A stretch of DNA of 64,000 nucleotides from Pseudoalteromonas rubra (GCF_000238295.3 NZ_AHCD03000020.1:248001-312000); one strand, 5' to 3'. Numbered from the stretch's first letter, positions 1-9,456 are shown. Notes: generated by a model not told the origin, from the sequence alone. Program-made: numbers and translations.

Positions 1-507
1 GTGGTGGTACTGTCTAATCAACAGGCCTATCCGGCCCTGACAGCCATAATTAATGAGGTCTTTGAAGATGCGCTGGGTTTGCCTGACACAGACTGGGTTA
101 AAGAAGCGGCTGAACAGTATACTCAAAAACGTGAAGAGGCCTATCGTAATGCTGGTGTGGTGAAGCTAGACAAACGGCAACCACCACTGGCTAACCAAGT
201 GTACACAGGAACGCTAGTCAGCCCCTGGTATGGTGATGTCGTGGTGGAAGAGCTCAATGGTGAGCTATATATTGATTTTACCCATACCGCAATGCTGAAA
301 GGGAAACTGCAACACCATACAGGTAATACCTTTGTTGTGAGGTGGCAGCACCCTATGCTAGAAGCAGACGCTTACATTGATTTTACTGTGTCTCCATCGC
401 AACAGGTCGAAGCTGCGAATATGTCCTGGGTGAACCCGGATATTACGGACTTCAGTTTTGATTTTCATAACTTGCAGCTTAAAGCTAAGCCGCTTATAAC
501 AGAGTAA
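1..507 (+). CDS. C-terminal part of a serine hydrolase (beta-lactamase family) with DUF3471 domain
   Basis: Partial gene; its 5' end lies left of the window and the reading frame is open from base 1. The visible 168 residues look like the tail of periplasmic beta-lactamase-fold serine hydrolases: the opening VVVLSNQQ matches the last strand region of the catalytic domain, and the later stretch with SPWYGDV, LYIDF and FDFHNL fits the DUF3471 beta-sandwich that follows it. The catalytic SxxK and YxN motifs would be upstream and cannot be checked. Substrate unknown. The first codon (GTG) should not be taken as a start. Confidence 0.75.
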   Translation: MVVLSNQQAYPALTAIINEVFEDALGLPDTDWVKEAAEQYTQKREEAYRNAGVVKLDKRQPPLANQVYTGTLVSPWYGDVVVEELNGELYIDFTHTAMLKGKLQHHTGNTFVVRWQHPMLEADAYIDFTVSPSQQVEAANMSWVNPDITDFSFDFHNLQLKAKPLITE

Positions 508-594
508 ACTAGCAGGTTACACCAAAGTATCAGGGTTTGCTCCACACGGCTCTGATACACTTAAATGATGACTCTACGAAGGACTGATTTTGCT

Positions 595-1512
595 ATGCGC
601 ACTGCATTGATCACTCACCCGCTTTGTCGTAAACATAAAATGATTGCGGATCATCCAGAATGTCCGGAGCGACTGGACGCTATTTCAGATCGTATTCTGG
701 CGTCCGGGTTAGATGTGGCCATTGAATATAAAACGGCACCCAAGGCGACATTGGAAGACATTGCACGCGTGCACGACCAGGCGCATATTAACCGGGTGTG
801 TGAGGCCTTGCCTGAGTCTGGTCTGGCCGAGCTGGATGGTGACACCTGGTTATGCCCTGATTCAATGAAGGCGATTGAGCGTGCTGTTGGGGCTGGTTTG
901 CTGGCCGTTGATGAAGTGCTTGCAGGCAAGCTGGATGCGGCTTTTTGCGCGGTGCGTCCACCGGGACATCATGCCAATCAACATAGTTCTTCGGGGTTTT
1001 GCGTATTCAATAACCTGGCTATTGCGGTTGCTTATGCTCAGCAGCAGGGGGTGGATCGAATCGCGGTGCTGGACATCGACGTACACCATGGCAACGGGAC
1101 GCAGGATATAGTACGCGATGACCCTCGGGTGTTGTTTTGTTCATTATTCCAATACCCTTTTTATCCTAATACAGCGATTGAAAATACGGATTCTATCTTG
1201 AATTCCCCGCTACCCGCAGGCAGCGATGGGCGAGATTTTCGTGCGCTGGTGGAGCAGCAATGGCTACCCAAGTTGGCTGAATTTTCACCTCAGCTTATCT
1301 TCATCAGTGCCGGGTTTGACGCGCACCTTGAAGATGATATGGGAGGACTGGGCTTTGTGGAGCAAGATTATATCTGGTTTACAGAGCAGGTGATTGCCTT
1401 CGCCAGGGCACACTCATGCCTGGGTATCATTTCTTATCTCGAAGGGGGCTATGATCTGTCATCGCTGGGGCGCAGCGCTGAGTGTCATGTCCGTGCGCTG
1501 GCAGAAGCCTGA
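595..1512 (+). CDS. Histone deacetylase family protein (acetylpolyamine amidohydrolase-like)
   Basis: Predicted zinc-dependent deacetylase of the arginase/deacetylase fold, 305 residues, cytoplasmic. Visible signatures are the substrate-loop motif PPGHHAN, the metal-binding DIDVHHGNGTQ and the later ISAGFDAH, all intact, so the active site should be functional. Bacterial members remove acetyl groups from polyamines or other small amides and sometimes proteins; the substrate here cannot be read from sequence. I chose ATG 595 because GAAGGA lies about 11 bases upstream and the family normally starts close to TALITHP; an in-frame ATG at 565 has no ribosome binding site. It ends 10 bp from a convergent gene. 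Confidence 0.9.
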   Translation: MRTALITHPLCRKHKMIADHPECPERLDAISDRILASGLDVAIEYKTAPKATLEDIARVHDQAHINRVCEALPESGLAELDGDTWLCPDSMKAIERAVGAGLLAVDEVLAGKLDAAFCAVRPPGHHANQHSSSGFCVFNNLAIAVAYAQQQGVDRIAVLDIDVHHGNGTQDIVRDDPRVLFCSLFQYPFYPNTAIENTDSILNSPLPAGSDGRDFRALVEQQWLPKLAEFSPQLIFISAGFDAHLEDDMGGLGFVEQDYIWFTEQVIAFARAHSCLGIISYLEGGYDLSSLGRSAECHVRALAEA

Positions 1513-1522
1513 GCCACCTCAA

Positions 1523-1816
1523 TCAACGGATATCTTCTAACAACTCGAAGGCCTCTTTAACACTGCACTGGTTGAGTTTAGACACGCAACATTGGCCTTC
1601 CTGCACTAAGGTTTGTTGCACTAATCGGGTGAGTTCATCGGCCGACAGGGCTGGGACCTGTTGGCCTGAACGGGTCAAATACTGGCCATCAGGATAGATA
1701 CAGATCCCCTCGTCAGCGCCCGCATAATGGCACATTTCGGTCAATTCAGTCTCATTGCTGACATAAGCTAGACTTTGGTCTAACCATAATAGGAACGGGT
1801 AAGACTTTATTGTCAT
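1523..1816 (-). CDS. Small protein of unknown function, DUF4144-like
   Basis: A 97-residue acidic soluble protein with no signal peptide or membrane segment. It resembles the small DUF4144 proteins of Vibrio and Alteromonadales in size and in the pattern YPFLLWLDQSLAYV near the N-terminus followed by a DGQYL strand; I recall this family from memory and could not search it. It is convergent with the deacetylase gene and divergent (76 bp between starts) from the large GGDEF-EAL gene, so it probably has its own promoter in that gap. The function of the family is unknown. Confidence 0.65.
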   Translation of the reverse strand: MTIKSYPFLLWLDQSLAYVSNETELTEMCHYAGADEGICIYPDGQYLTRSGQQVPALSADELTRLVQQTLVQEGQCCVSKLNQCSVKEAFELLEDIR

Positions 1817-1892
1817 TATTTGTTCTTGGTCAAGGTTGTGTAAATTGTCTTCATTATACTCGATTAGATTGGCTGAAAGCGAGGCTGTGCTT

Positions 1893-4445
1893 ATGATGGG
1901 CGATACACGTCAACTGCAAATTAAAGATGTTTATTCTAATAACCTGTTGTGTTGTGACTACACAACGCGTTTATATGATGCGTTGAGTCTGATGCGAGAG
2001 CGGCGGGTCAGTTCGATATTTATTGAGCAGGACGGGAAAATCGTCGGAATTTGGACAGAGTCAGACTGTGTCAGTCTGGATTTCGAGCACACAGGTCTGG
2101 CACAGACTGCCATAGGTAATATTATGAACTCACCGGTGCATGACATTCTGATCAGTCAGACGTTGAGTGAAGCCACGATTAAGTTTCATCAGCTGGGGAT
2201 CCGCCATCTCCTGGTGAAAGACGCCCACAACCAGCCACAGGGAGTGGTGTCTCTGTCTGATATTGTGCGCAATCAGGGGTTAGATCACTACCTGCACTTT
2301 CGCCCCATAGAAGATCATTTCGAGTCACAGATCAGCACGTTGGATGCCCAAGCTTGTATTTCCGAGGCGATTCATGCGATGCGCCGGGACAAGACCACCG
2401 CGGTGTTGGTGTATAACCAGGCATTGGCTGAGTATGGCATTATCACTCAACGGGATGTGGCCTATGTGATCCTGAACCAGGACTGGCGTATGCCCTGCTG
2501 GGAGTTGGCCAGCTATCCGATGGAATCCATGACCCCCAAAGACAGTCTGTTCGATGCTTACCGTCTGATGACGGCACGTTCAATTCGTCACCTGGTGATC
2601 CGCGAGCCCGGTTCAAATGCTGTGATGGGCTTGCTGGCTTTGAAAAATGTCCTGACCGAGATAGAAACCGCTTACTGTAGCGAGCTGGAAAAGGTGCTGG
2701 CTCAGCGGGATCTGGCGTTGCAAAAGTCGGAAAAAAATCTCTATTTGGCTAACCGCATCATCGATGCTTCGCTTGATGGCATTATGATCACCCGGGCCAA
2801 TGGCGAAATCATCCAGATCAACCCTGCATTCAGTGCGTTGACGGGGTATCAGGATTATGAGGTGCTGGGTAAAAACCCCAGCTTACTTAGTTCGGGCGTA
2901 CATGGTCAGGATTATTATGAAAGGATGTGGTCGGAATTGTCACATAAGGGCGTTTGGCAGGGGGAGATCTGCAATAAGCGTAAAAGTGGTGAAGTGTATG
3001 TCGAGTGGCTGACCATCATTGAGATCAATGAACCCTACAGTGATGATGTGCTCTATGCCGCTATTTTCAGTGACATCACCGAACGTAAAAATGCGGAAGA
3101 GAAAATTGCCCGACTGGCGTATTTTGATGAACTCACAGGCTTGCCTAATCGCCGGCTATTTTACGACAGGCTGTCTATGGCGTTGGCCTCGGCGCAGCGA
3201 GATAAGCACAAGCTCAGCGTGATGTTCATAGATCTCGATCGCTTTAAGGAGGTCAATGACACCCTAGGTCATAGTGCAGGGGATAAACTGCTCAGTCAGG
3301 TTAGCGAGCGGATAAAAGCCATTCTTAAGCCTGGCGACACACTGGCCCGTCTGGGCGGGGATGAGTTTGTGGTGCTGCTTACCGAAGTCGAGCATATGGA
3401 AGATGTGGTGGGCTTTGCCGATCAGGTGCTAAGTGAGCTCAGTGTGCCCTTTGCGCTGGGTGAGCTCAATGTGGCGGCGACCGCATCACTGGGGGCGGCA
3501 ATCTACCCTGAGGATGGTCTGGACAGCGAAAGTCTGCTCAAGCATGCTGATGTGGCTATGTACCGCTCTAAAGAATTGGGGCGCAATTCTTTCCAGCTGT
3601 ATAAAGCATCGATGAATGCGCGCTCGCTTGAACGCTTGTCTATGTTGAGTCGCTTTCAAAGCGCCCTCGAAGGCGGTGAGTTTGAGCTCCATTATCAGCC
3701 ATTGCGTTGCCTGACGAGCGGTCGGATCATGAGTGTAGAGTGTTTGCTGCGCTGGCAAGACCCAAACCTGGGCACCATCTCGCCAGCCCAGTTTATTCCG
3801 TTGGCAGAAGAGCTCGGTTTGATTGTGAAATTGGATCAGTGGGTGATCAACGAAGCTTGTCGACAAATGGCTCAATGGTTGAATGAAGGGCTGGATATGC
3901 GTCGCATCGCGATTAACATTTCTGCCAGTCACCTCAGTCAGGGAGATCTGGTGATGACCATGGCCAAAGCGCTGGAACAGCATAATCTGGATGGTCATTA
4001 TGTCGAGCTGGAGCTGACCGAAACCAGTTTTGTTAGCAATTTGCATGATGCTAAGGTGATGCTTAACAAGCTGAAAAATCTGGGAGTCTCGATTGCGCTT
4101 GATGATTTTGGGACAGGGTATTCGGCGCTAAGCTATCTGACTAAGCTGCCCATCGACATTCTGAAAATCGATGCCAGTTTTATCGCTAAAATACCGGATG
4201 AATATGGCAACAGTGAGATTGTGACAGCGATTGTTGCGATGGCCAAAGCACTGAATTTACATGTGGTGGCGGAAGGGGTTGAAAAATCCGTGCAGCAGAA
4301 GTTTTTGCAAAAGCTGGGTTGCCACACGATGCAGGGGTATCACTATTGCCGGCCACTGCCTCAGTCAGACTGGCTGAACTTTTACCGTTCAGAGCGGGGG
4401 CTGAATGAGCTCTCTCCCCCGCAACGACGGGTCAGCGGCCGCTAA
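1893..4445 (+). CDS. Four-CBS, PAS, GGDEF and EAL domain c-di-GMP signalling protein
   Basis: An 850-residue cytoplasmic protein that may both make and degrade cyclic di-GMP. Order: two CBS pairs (roughly 10-130 and 135-265), a PAS domain (about 290-400), GGDEF (motif at about 488-492, intact) and EAL. The EAL signature reads ECL at about 616-618, but the glutamate and the other phosphodiesterase landmarks (NISASHLS, ELTE, DDFGTGYS, AEGVE) are kept, so hydrolysis is plausible. The product-inhibition RxxD site upstream of GGDEF is KPGD, so the arginine is missing. CBS pairs commonly sense adenine nucleotides, which would couple energy state to c-di-GMP. Start at ATG 1893 is favoured by GAGG 8 bases upstream; 1836 is possible. 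Confidence 0.9.
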   Translation: MMGDTRQLQIKDVYSNNLLCCDYTTRLYDALSLMRERRVSSIFIEQDGKIVGIWTESDCVSLDFEHTGLAQTAIGNIMNSPVHDILISQTLSEATIKFHQLGIRHLLVKDAHNQPQGVVSLSDIVRNQGLDHYLHFRPIEDHFESQISTLDAQACISEAIHAMRRDKTTAVLVYNQALAEYGIITQRDVAYVILNQDWRMPCWELASYPMESMTPKDSLFDAYRLMTARSIRHLVIREPGSNAVMGLLALKNVLTEIETAYCSELEKVLAQRDLALQKSEKNLYLANRIIDASLDGIMITRANGEIIQINPAFSALTGYQDYEVLGKNPSLLSSGVHGQDYYERMWSELSHKGVWQGEICNKRKSGEVYVEWLTIIEINEPYSDDVLYAAIFSDITERKNAEEKIARLAYFDELTGLPNRRLFYDRLSMALASAQRDKHKLSVMFIDLDRFKEVNDTLGHSAGDKLLSQVSERIKAILKPGDTLARLGGDEFVVLLTEVEHMEDVVGFADQVLSELSVPFALGELNVAATASLGAAIYPEDGLDSESLLKHADVAMYRSKELGRNSFQLYKASMNARSLERLSMLSRFQSALEGGEFELHYQPLRCLTSGRIMSVECLLRWQDPNLGTISPAQFIPLAEELGLIVKLDQWVINEACRQMAQWLNEGLDMRRIAINISASHLSQGDLVMTMAKALEQHNLDGHYVELELTETSFVSNLHDAKVMLNKLKNLGVSIALDDFGTGYSALSYLTKLPIDILKIDASFIAKIPDEYGNSEIVTAIVAMAKALNLHVVAEGVEKSVQQKFLQKLGCHTMQGYHYCRPLPQSDWLNFYRSERGLNELSPPQRRVSGR

Positions 4446-4460
4446 ATGGCCGCGCATGCG

Positions 4461-5288
4461 CTAGTCCAGACTCACCGAAACTTCGTATGAGGTGAACTTA
4501 CGAATATTGATCACACCCGTGTCAAAGATCAGGTACTGGCCTTTAATGCCTTGCAGTATGCCACTGACAACTGGCTCTTTATCAAAGTTAAAAGAACTGA
4601 TCTTGCTCGGGTAGTCAGTTACCGGGAAGTTCAGATCCACCACGTCTTCATCGAGCCGCTCAATTGCTGTGGCGCCAAACAGTTCAGCCAGCTCATCCAG
4701 CTTAGCCTGGATCTGTGGGATCAGCTCTGCAGCGGATGCTTTAAGGTCCAGTTCTGGATTAATGCCTTTGAGCATATTGCGCCAATTGGTTTTATCCGCA
4801 ATAAATTCCGCGAGAGCCACTTCCACCAGGCCCGATTGCAACCGGGTCTGTACTTTGAAGATAGGGACTGCCTGCGTGGCGCCCTGATCTATCCAGCGTG
4901 TCGGGATCTGGGTATGACGGGTGATCCCCACTTTCAGGCCTGAGGTGTTTGCCAGGTAGACATAGTGCGGGATCATACAGTGTGTTTCGCCCCACTCTGG
5001 CTCACGGCAAGTGCCCTGATCATAATGGCAGGTTTCGGGCTTCATGATACACATGTCGCAACTCGCCAGTTTTTTCATACACACAAAGCAGTGGCCCTGA
5101 GAGTAACTCTTTTTGGTTTTCTTACCACAATTACAACAGAAAATGTTGCCACTAAATGTGAGCGTCAGACGCTTGCCAATCAGCTCGTTCAATGGCAACA
5201 GATCGTCGCCCACAGGCAGCTGATAGTTTATGGTTGGTGCCGATGCACAATTCAATTGTGCCTGCATCTTACGTAGAGTACCTTGCAT
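4461..5288 (-). CDS. DUF2797 protein with zinc-ribbon cysteines
   Basis: A 275-residue cytoplasmic protein of the DUF2797 family. The N-terminal third holds a cysteine cluster (CCNCGK, then CFVC, CDMC and further cysteines) typical of zinc binding. The middle stretch VYLANTSGLKVGITR resembles the GIY-YIG nuclease-like fold, although I see no full catalytic set. The start at 5288 has AGGGGCG upstream and begins MQGTLRKM, which suits the family; a further in-frame start lies 14 codons upstream. The function of the family is not established. It lies downstream of purD on the same strand but is separated from it by a strong terminator. Confidence 0.75.
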   Translation of the reverse strand: MQGTLRKMQAQLNCASAPTINYQLPVGDDLLPLNELIGKRLTLTFSGNIFCCNCGKKTKKSYSQGHCFVCMKKLASCDMCIMKPETCHYDQGTCREPEWGETHCMIPHYVYLANTSGLKVGITRHTQIPTRWIDQGATQAVPIFKVQTRLQSGLVEVALAEFIADKTNWRNMLKGINPELDLKASAAELIPQIQAKLDELAELFGATAIERLDEDVVDLNFPVTDYPSKISSFNFDKEPVVSGILQGIKGQYLIFDTGVINIRKFTSYEVSVSLD

Positions 5289-5361
5289 CTTTACGCCCCT
5301 AAAGATGGTTGAAATAGGCGATCCTAGCAAAGCGTGACACAGAGGTGAAGAAAGGGGGAGA

Positions 5362-5395
5362 AATAAAAAACCGGGTCAGAGACCCGGTTTTGCGT
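5362..5395 (-). terminator. Intrinsic terminator of purD
   Basis: Read on the minus strand: CCGGGTC, loop TCT, GACCCGG, then TTTTTT. The stem is a perfect 7 bp and lies 9 bp past the purD stop codon, so it should end the purD transcript before the DUF2797 gene. Confidence 0.88.
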
Positions 5396-5403
5396 TATGT
5401 GCT

Positions 5404-6687
5404 TTATTGCTCGCGTGCAATGGCACGGTAGGCGATGTCGGTACGATATTCAACACCGTCCCAGTTAATCTCCTGTACCAGCGCATACGCGCGCTTTTGT
5501 GCTTCTGTGACGGTGTGACCCAGCGCAGTAGCACACAGGACACGACCACCAGCTGTCACGACGGCGTCACCATCTTGTTTAGTGCCCGCATGGAAGACTT
5601 TTTCACCTTCCGGATAGGTAACACGTAAACCAGAGATCGCATCTCCTTTCGGATAGCTAGCTGGATAGCCCTTGGCTGCCAGCACCACACCCACAGCGGC
5701 GCGAGGATCAAACTGAATTTCAGTCTGATCTAGCTCTTGTCGGTTAGCTGCTTCAATCAGGGTCACCAGATCCGATTGCAGACGCAGCATGATAGGCTGC
5801 GTTTCCGGGTCGCCAAAGCGACAGTTGTATTCGATCACTTTTGGCGTGCCATCAGCTGCAATCATAAGGCCTGCATACAGAAATCCTGTGTAAGGGTGGC
5901 CTTCTGCTGCCATGCCCTCAACGGTAGGTGTGATCACCTCATCCATAATGCGCTGGTGGATCTCTGCGGTTACAACCGGAGCAGGAGAGTATGCGCCCAT
6001 GCCGCCCGTGTTCGGACCTTCGTCACCATTATAAGCGCGCTTGTGGTCCTGACTGGTGGCGAATGGTAAAACGTTCTTACCATCAACCATTACGATGAAT
6101 GAGGCTTCCTCACCTTCGAGGAACTCCTCGATAACAACGCGGCTACCAGCGTCACCAAAGGCATTGCCCGCCAGCATATCGCGAATGGCGTCTTCTGCTT
6201 CGGCTTCAGTCATTGCCACGATCACGCCTTTACCGGCAGCCAGACCATCTGCTTTCACAACGATTGGTGCGCCTTGTGCTTTAACATAAGCCAAAGCAGG
6301 CTCAATTTCTTCAAAGGTCTGATAAGCTGCCGTTGGGATCTGGTGGCGAGCTAAAAAGTCCTTAGTGAATGACTTAGAGCCTTCTAATTGAGCTGCTCCC
6401 TGAGTTGGGCCAAAAATGGCCAGACCCGCATCACGGAAGCGGTCAACGACGCCGATCACCAGTGGTGCTTCAGGGCCAACAATCGTGAGCTCAACTTTGT
6501 TGTCCTGGGCAAAAGCCAGCAAGGCATCGATGTCTTCGACACCAATGGCTACGTTTTGCAGCTTTGGCTCAAGGGCCGTGCCTGCGTTGCCAGGGGCAAC
6601 AAATACAGTTTTTACAGATGGGTTTTGCGCAGCCTTGAACGCCAGTGCGTGTTCACGGCCGCCGCTGCCAATGACAAGTATATTCAT
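5404..6687 (-). CDS. purD: Phosphoribosylamine-glycine ligase
   Basis: GAR synthetase, 427 residues, the usual length. It joins glycine to 5-phosphoribosylamine using ATP, the second step of de novo purine synthesis. It shows the N-terminal start ILVIGSGGREHA, the ATP-grasp stretch with VVKADGLAAGKGV, the NTGGMGAYSP loop and the FNCRFGDPE-type motif (here YNCRFGDPE). Together with purH it forms a purine cluster on the minus strand, but a methyltransferase lipoprotein gene sits between them, 15 bp upstream of purD. A terminator lies directly downstream. Confidence 0.98.
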   Translation of the reverse strand: MNILVIGSGGREHALAFKAAQNPSVKTVFVAPGNAGTALEPKLQNVAIGVEDIDALLAFAQDNKVELTIVGPEAPLVIGVVDRFRDAGLAIFGPTQGAAQLEGSKSFTKDFLARHQIPTAAYQTFEEIEPALAYVKAQGAPIVVKADGLAAGKGVIVAMTEAEAEDAIRDMLAGNAFGDAGSRVVIEEFLEGEEASFIVMVDGKNVLPFATSQDHKRAYNGDEGPNTGGMGAYSPAPVVTAEIHQRIMDEVITPTVEGMAAEGHPYTGFLYAGLMIAADGTPKVIEYNCRFGDPETQPIMLRLQSDLVTLIEAANRQELDQTEIQFDPRAAVGVVLAAKGYPASYPKGDAISGLRVTYPEGEKVFHAGTKQDGDAVVTAGGRVLCATALGHTVTEAQKRAYALVQEINWDGVEYRTDIAYRAIAREQ

Positions 6688-6702
6688 GGCAATTGATTCC
6701 TA

Positions 6703-7527
6703 TTAAAGCTTTTTGAATTTCAGGGTCATTCGATCGCTTTCCCCGATGGCCTTGTATTGCTCGGCCTTTTCATCACCCAAAGCTAAACGTGGTGGTAAAG
6801 TCCACACACCTTTCGGGTGGTTGGCGCTGTCCAACGGGTTGGCGTTGATTTCACTGCTTGCAACTAATTCGAATCCAGCTTGTTTAGCCAGGTTGATGAC
6901 ATAGTTTTGCTTCATATAACCAGAACGTTTCTGGTCTTCATCATCACGGTGTTCAGGTAAACGGTGCGCAACAACGCCCAAAGTGCCACCTGGTTTCAAC
7001 GCTTTATTGAAAGCCTGAAAAGCAGCAAGCACACCTTCGTCACCCTGACGCATGTACCAGTTATGGACGCTACGGAAGATCAGTACCATGTCAGCGCTAC
7101 CTGCAGGGGCAATATCAACGTGTGTGCCTGGTGCAAACTCAGTGACTTTGACTTCACTAAAGCGCGCATCTTCAGCGACTTTTTTCTTGAAGCCGTCCAG
7201 AGAACGTTTGAAGTAACCTTCGCTGTTTTCCGGGAAGTGTGCTGCGTAGTAAGTCCCCTGACCCTTAACAACCGGTGCCAGAATTTCACTGTACCAGCCA
7301 CCACCTGGGGCAATTTCAACAACGGTCATATTTGGCTGAAGGCCAAAAAATGCCAGTGTTTGCTCCGGGTGACGATACTGGTCGCGTGCACGGTTCTCAG
7401 CCTTACGTTCAGCGCTCGCCACTGCTGAGCTCAGCTCGCTGGACGCACTGCTTTCAGTGGTGCTGTTACAGCCACTCAGGGCGGTCAAAATGCCTGCTGC
7501 GATGATAGATTTAATGGCAAATTTCAT
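6703..7527 (-). CDS. Predicted exported class I SAM-dependent methyltransferase-like lipoprotein
   Basis: A 274-residue protein beginning with a clear lipoprotein signal: basic start, hydrophobic core and lipobox LSGC at about residue 20. The mature part has a Rossmann methyltransferase fold with motif I reading VVEIAPGGGWYSEIL and a later motif ALKPGGTLGVVAH. The family is known from Shewanella, Pseudoalteromonas and other marine bacteria, but no substrate is known to me. Methyl donor SAM is not expected in the periplasm, so the role is puzzling. Start chosen at 7527, with AAGGA upstream. It sits between purH and purD and probably shares the purD transcript. Confidence 0.8.
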   Translation of the reverse strand: MKFAIKSIIAAGILTALSGCNSTTESSASSELSSAVASAERKAENRARDQYRHPEQTLAFFGLQPNMTVVEIAPGGGWYSEILAPVVKGQGTYYAAHFPENSEGYFKRSLDGFKKKVAEDARFSEVKVTEFAPGTHVDIAPAGSADMVLIFRSVHNWYMRQGDEGVLAAFQAFNKALKPGGTLGVVAHRLPEHRDDEDQKRSGYMKQNYVINLAKQAGFELVASSEINANPLDSANHPKGVWTLPPRLALGDEKAEQYKAIGESDRMTLKFKKL

Positions 7528-7592
7528 AGTCAGTTCCTTCACTGTCATTATTGTGATTGTCTTTTACTCACAATACTGGAAATTAGCGCAAA

Positions 7593-7624
7593 CAAAAAGC
7601 GCGAAACGGTGAAGGTTTCGCGCT
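7593..7624 (-). terminator. Intrinsic terminator of purH
   Basis: Perfect 10-bp stem AGCGCGAAAC / GTTTCGCGCT with a 7-base loop, followed on the minus strand by TTTTTG. It lies within 40 bp of the purH stop codon and separates purH from the methyltransferase lipoprotein-purD pair. Confidence 0.88.
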
Positions 7625-7630
7625 CATCGA

Positions 7631-9217
7631 TTAGTGACGGAAATGACGCATGCCAGTGAAGACCATGGCCATGCCCGCTTCGTCGGCTGCGGCAATGACT
7701 TCTTCATCGCGCATTGAGCCGCCAGGCTGGATCACCGCAGTGATACCAGCTTCCGCTGCGGCATCGATACCGTCGCGGAACGGGAAGAAGGCATCAGAGG
7801 CCATAACAGACCCTTTGACTTCCAGGTTTTCATCGGCGGCTTTGATACCGGCGATCTTCGCAGAGTAAACACGGCTCATCTGGCCGGCACCCACACCTAT
7901 GGTCATGCCATCACGTGCATAAACGATAGCATTCGACTTGACGAATTTAGCCACTTTCCAGCAGAACATCAGATCTTTCAGCTCTTGCTCGGTTGGCTGG
8001 CGCTTAGACACCACTTTCAAATCGCTCGCCTGAACCATGCCCTGGTCGCGGTCCTGAATTAGAACGCCACCATTGACACGCTTGATGTCAACGCCGGTTG
8101 TAGCCGTTTGCCATTCACCACATTCCAGCAAACGGACGTTCTTCTTCGCTGCCACAATTTGTGCCGCAGCGTCAGAGATTTTAGGGGCAATGATCACTTC
8201 AACGAACTGACGTGCAATGATGGCTTCAGCTGTGTCGGCATCCAGCTCACGGTTGAAAGCAATGATGCCGCCAAATGCAGACGTCGGATCGGTTTTGAAG
8301 GCACGGTCATAGGCGCTCAGGATGTCTTTATCTTGTGCCACACCACATGGGTTCGCATGCTTGACGATCACACAGGCAGGCTCTGAGAAGCTCTTCACAC
8401 ACTCAAGGGCCGCATCGGTATCTGCGATGTTGTTGTAAGACAGTGCTTTACCCTGAATTTGTTTCGCTGTCGCCACGGATGCTTCTTCAATGTCGTTTTC
8501 AACGTAGAAGGCTGCGTCCTGATGCGAGTTTTCACCGTAGCGCATATCCTGCTTCTTGGTGAACTGCATATTGATGGTGCGTGGGAACTTAGTGTCTTCG
8601 GCCGCCTCTTCGGTATAGTCCGGGACCATTTTACCGAAGTAGTTCGCGATCATGCCGTCATACTGCGCCGTGTGCTCATAAGCTGCAATCGCCAGGTCAA
8701 AGCGCGTCTTGTACTCAGTTGAGCCATTATTCGCTTTCATCTCGTTGATAACACGGTCATAGTCAGCTGCATTCACAACAATGGTCACATCTTTGTGGTT
8801 CTTCGCAGCAGCGCGAACCATAGTTGGACCGCCGATGTCGATGTTCTCAATCGCATCTTCCAGGGAGCAGTCAGCTTTTGCAACGGTTTGTGCAAAGGGG
8901 TATAAGTTGACTACAACCATATCAATGGCTGAGATGTTGTTGTCTGCCATCACGCCTTCGTCCTGGCCGCGACGTGCAAGAATACCACCGTGGATTTTCG
9001 GGTGTAGGGTTTTGACCCGGCCGTCCATGATTTCCGGGTGACCGGTGTGGTCAGATACTTCAGTAACAGGAATGCCGTTCTCGGCGATGAGTTTACAGGT
9101 GCCGCCAGTTGACAGGAGTTCAACGCCTTGCTCGCTCAGAGCACGGGCAAATTCAACGATACCGGTTTTGTCTGACACGCTTAGCAGCGCGCGACGAATT
9201 GGACGATGTATATCCAT
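7631..9217 (-). CDS. purH: Bifunctional AICAR transformylase / IMP cyclohydrolase
   Basis: A 528-residue enzyme for the last two steps of inosine monophosphate synthesis: formyl transfer from 10-formyl-THF to AICAR, then ring closure. The N-terminal cyclohydrolase domain shows ALLSVSDKTGIVEFA and the HPEIMDGRVKTLHPKIHGGIL stretch. The C-terminal transformylase domain shows VIVKHANPCGVA and ends near MVFTGMRHFRH, as in the family. GAGGAAA precedes the ATG at a good distance. Its transcript appears to be closed by its own terminator. Confidence 0.98.
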   Translation of the reverse strand: MDIHRPIRRALLSVSDKTGIVEFARALSEQGVELLSTGGTCKLIAENGIPVTEVSDHTGHPEIMDGRVKTLHPKIHGGILARRGQDEGVMADNNISAIDMVVVNLYPFAQTVAKADCSLEDAIENIDIGGPTMVRAAAKNHKDVTIVVNAADYDRVINEMKANNGSTEYKTRFDLAIAAYEHTAQYDGMIANYFGKMVPDYTEEAAEDTKFPRTINMQFTKKQDMRYGENSHQDAAFYVENDIEEASVATAKQIQGKALSYNNIADTDAALECVKSFSEPACVIVKHANPCGVAQDKDILSAYDRAFKTDPTSAFGGIIAFNRELDADTAEAIIARQFVEVIIAPKISDAAAQIVAAKKNVRLLECGEWQTATTGVDIKRVNGGVLIQDRDQGMVQASDLKVVSKRQPTEQELKDLMFCWKVAKFVKSNAIVYARDGMTIGVGAGQMSRVYSAKIAGIKAADENLEVKGSVMASDAFFPFRDGIDAAAEAGITAVIQPGGSMRDEEVIAAADEAGMAMVFTGMRHFRH

Positions 9218-9413
9218 GATGGTTCAGGTTTCCTCAATGATAAGTTAAGGGCTAGCTTAGAAGTGCTGTATTTTAGCCTAACTTGGCTCAGAAAACGATT
9301 GAAAATGCGTGAGTGAGATTGAGAAAAACGGGGTTGCTTTTGGCTGTTTGCCATTTATTGCAGGTGAATGTTCGGGTTACAACAATAATCGCTCAATAAA
9401 AGTGACGCCAACA

Positions 9414-9438
9414 AAAAAGCACCCGAAGGTGCTTTTTG
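9414..9438 (-). terminator. Terminator of the dusB-fis operon
   Basis: Stem AGCACC / GGTGCT with tetraloop, flanked on both sides by A/T runs; on the minus strand it ends in TTTTTT. It lies about 20 bp past the fis stop codon. Confidence 0.85.
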
Positions 9439-9456
9439 TGTTCGGCTGTGAACAGA

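Noticed and set aside
3486..4046. 186-codon minus-strand open frame inside the GGDEF-EAL gene
   Set aside because: Lies wholly opposite well-conserved GGDEF and EAL motifs; composition looks like antisense.
9289..9306. PurR-box-like sequence upstream of purH (AAAACGATTG core)
   Set aside because: Only one half resembles the PurR consensus and the palindrome is poor; not enough to call.
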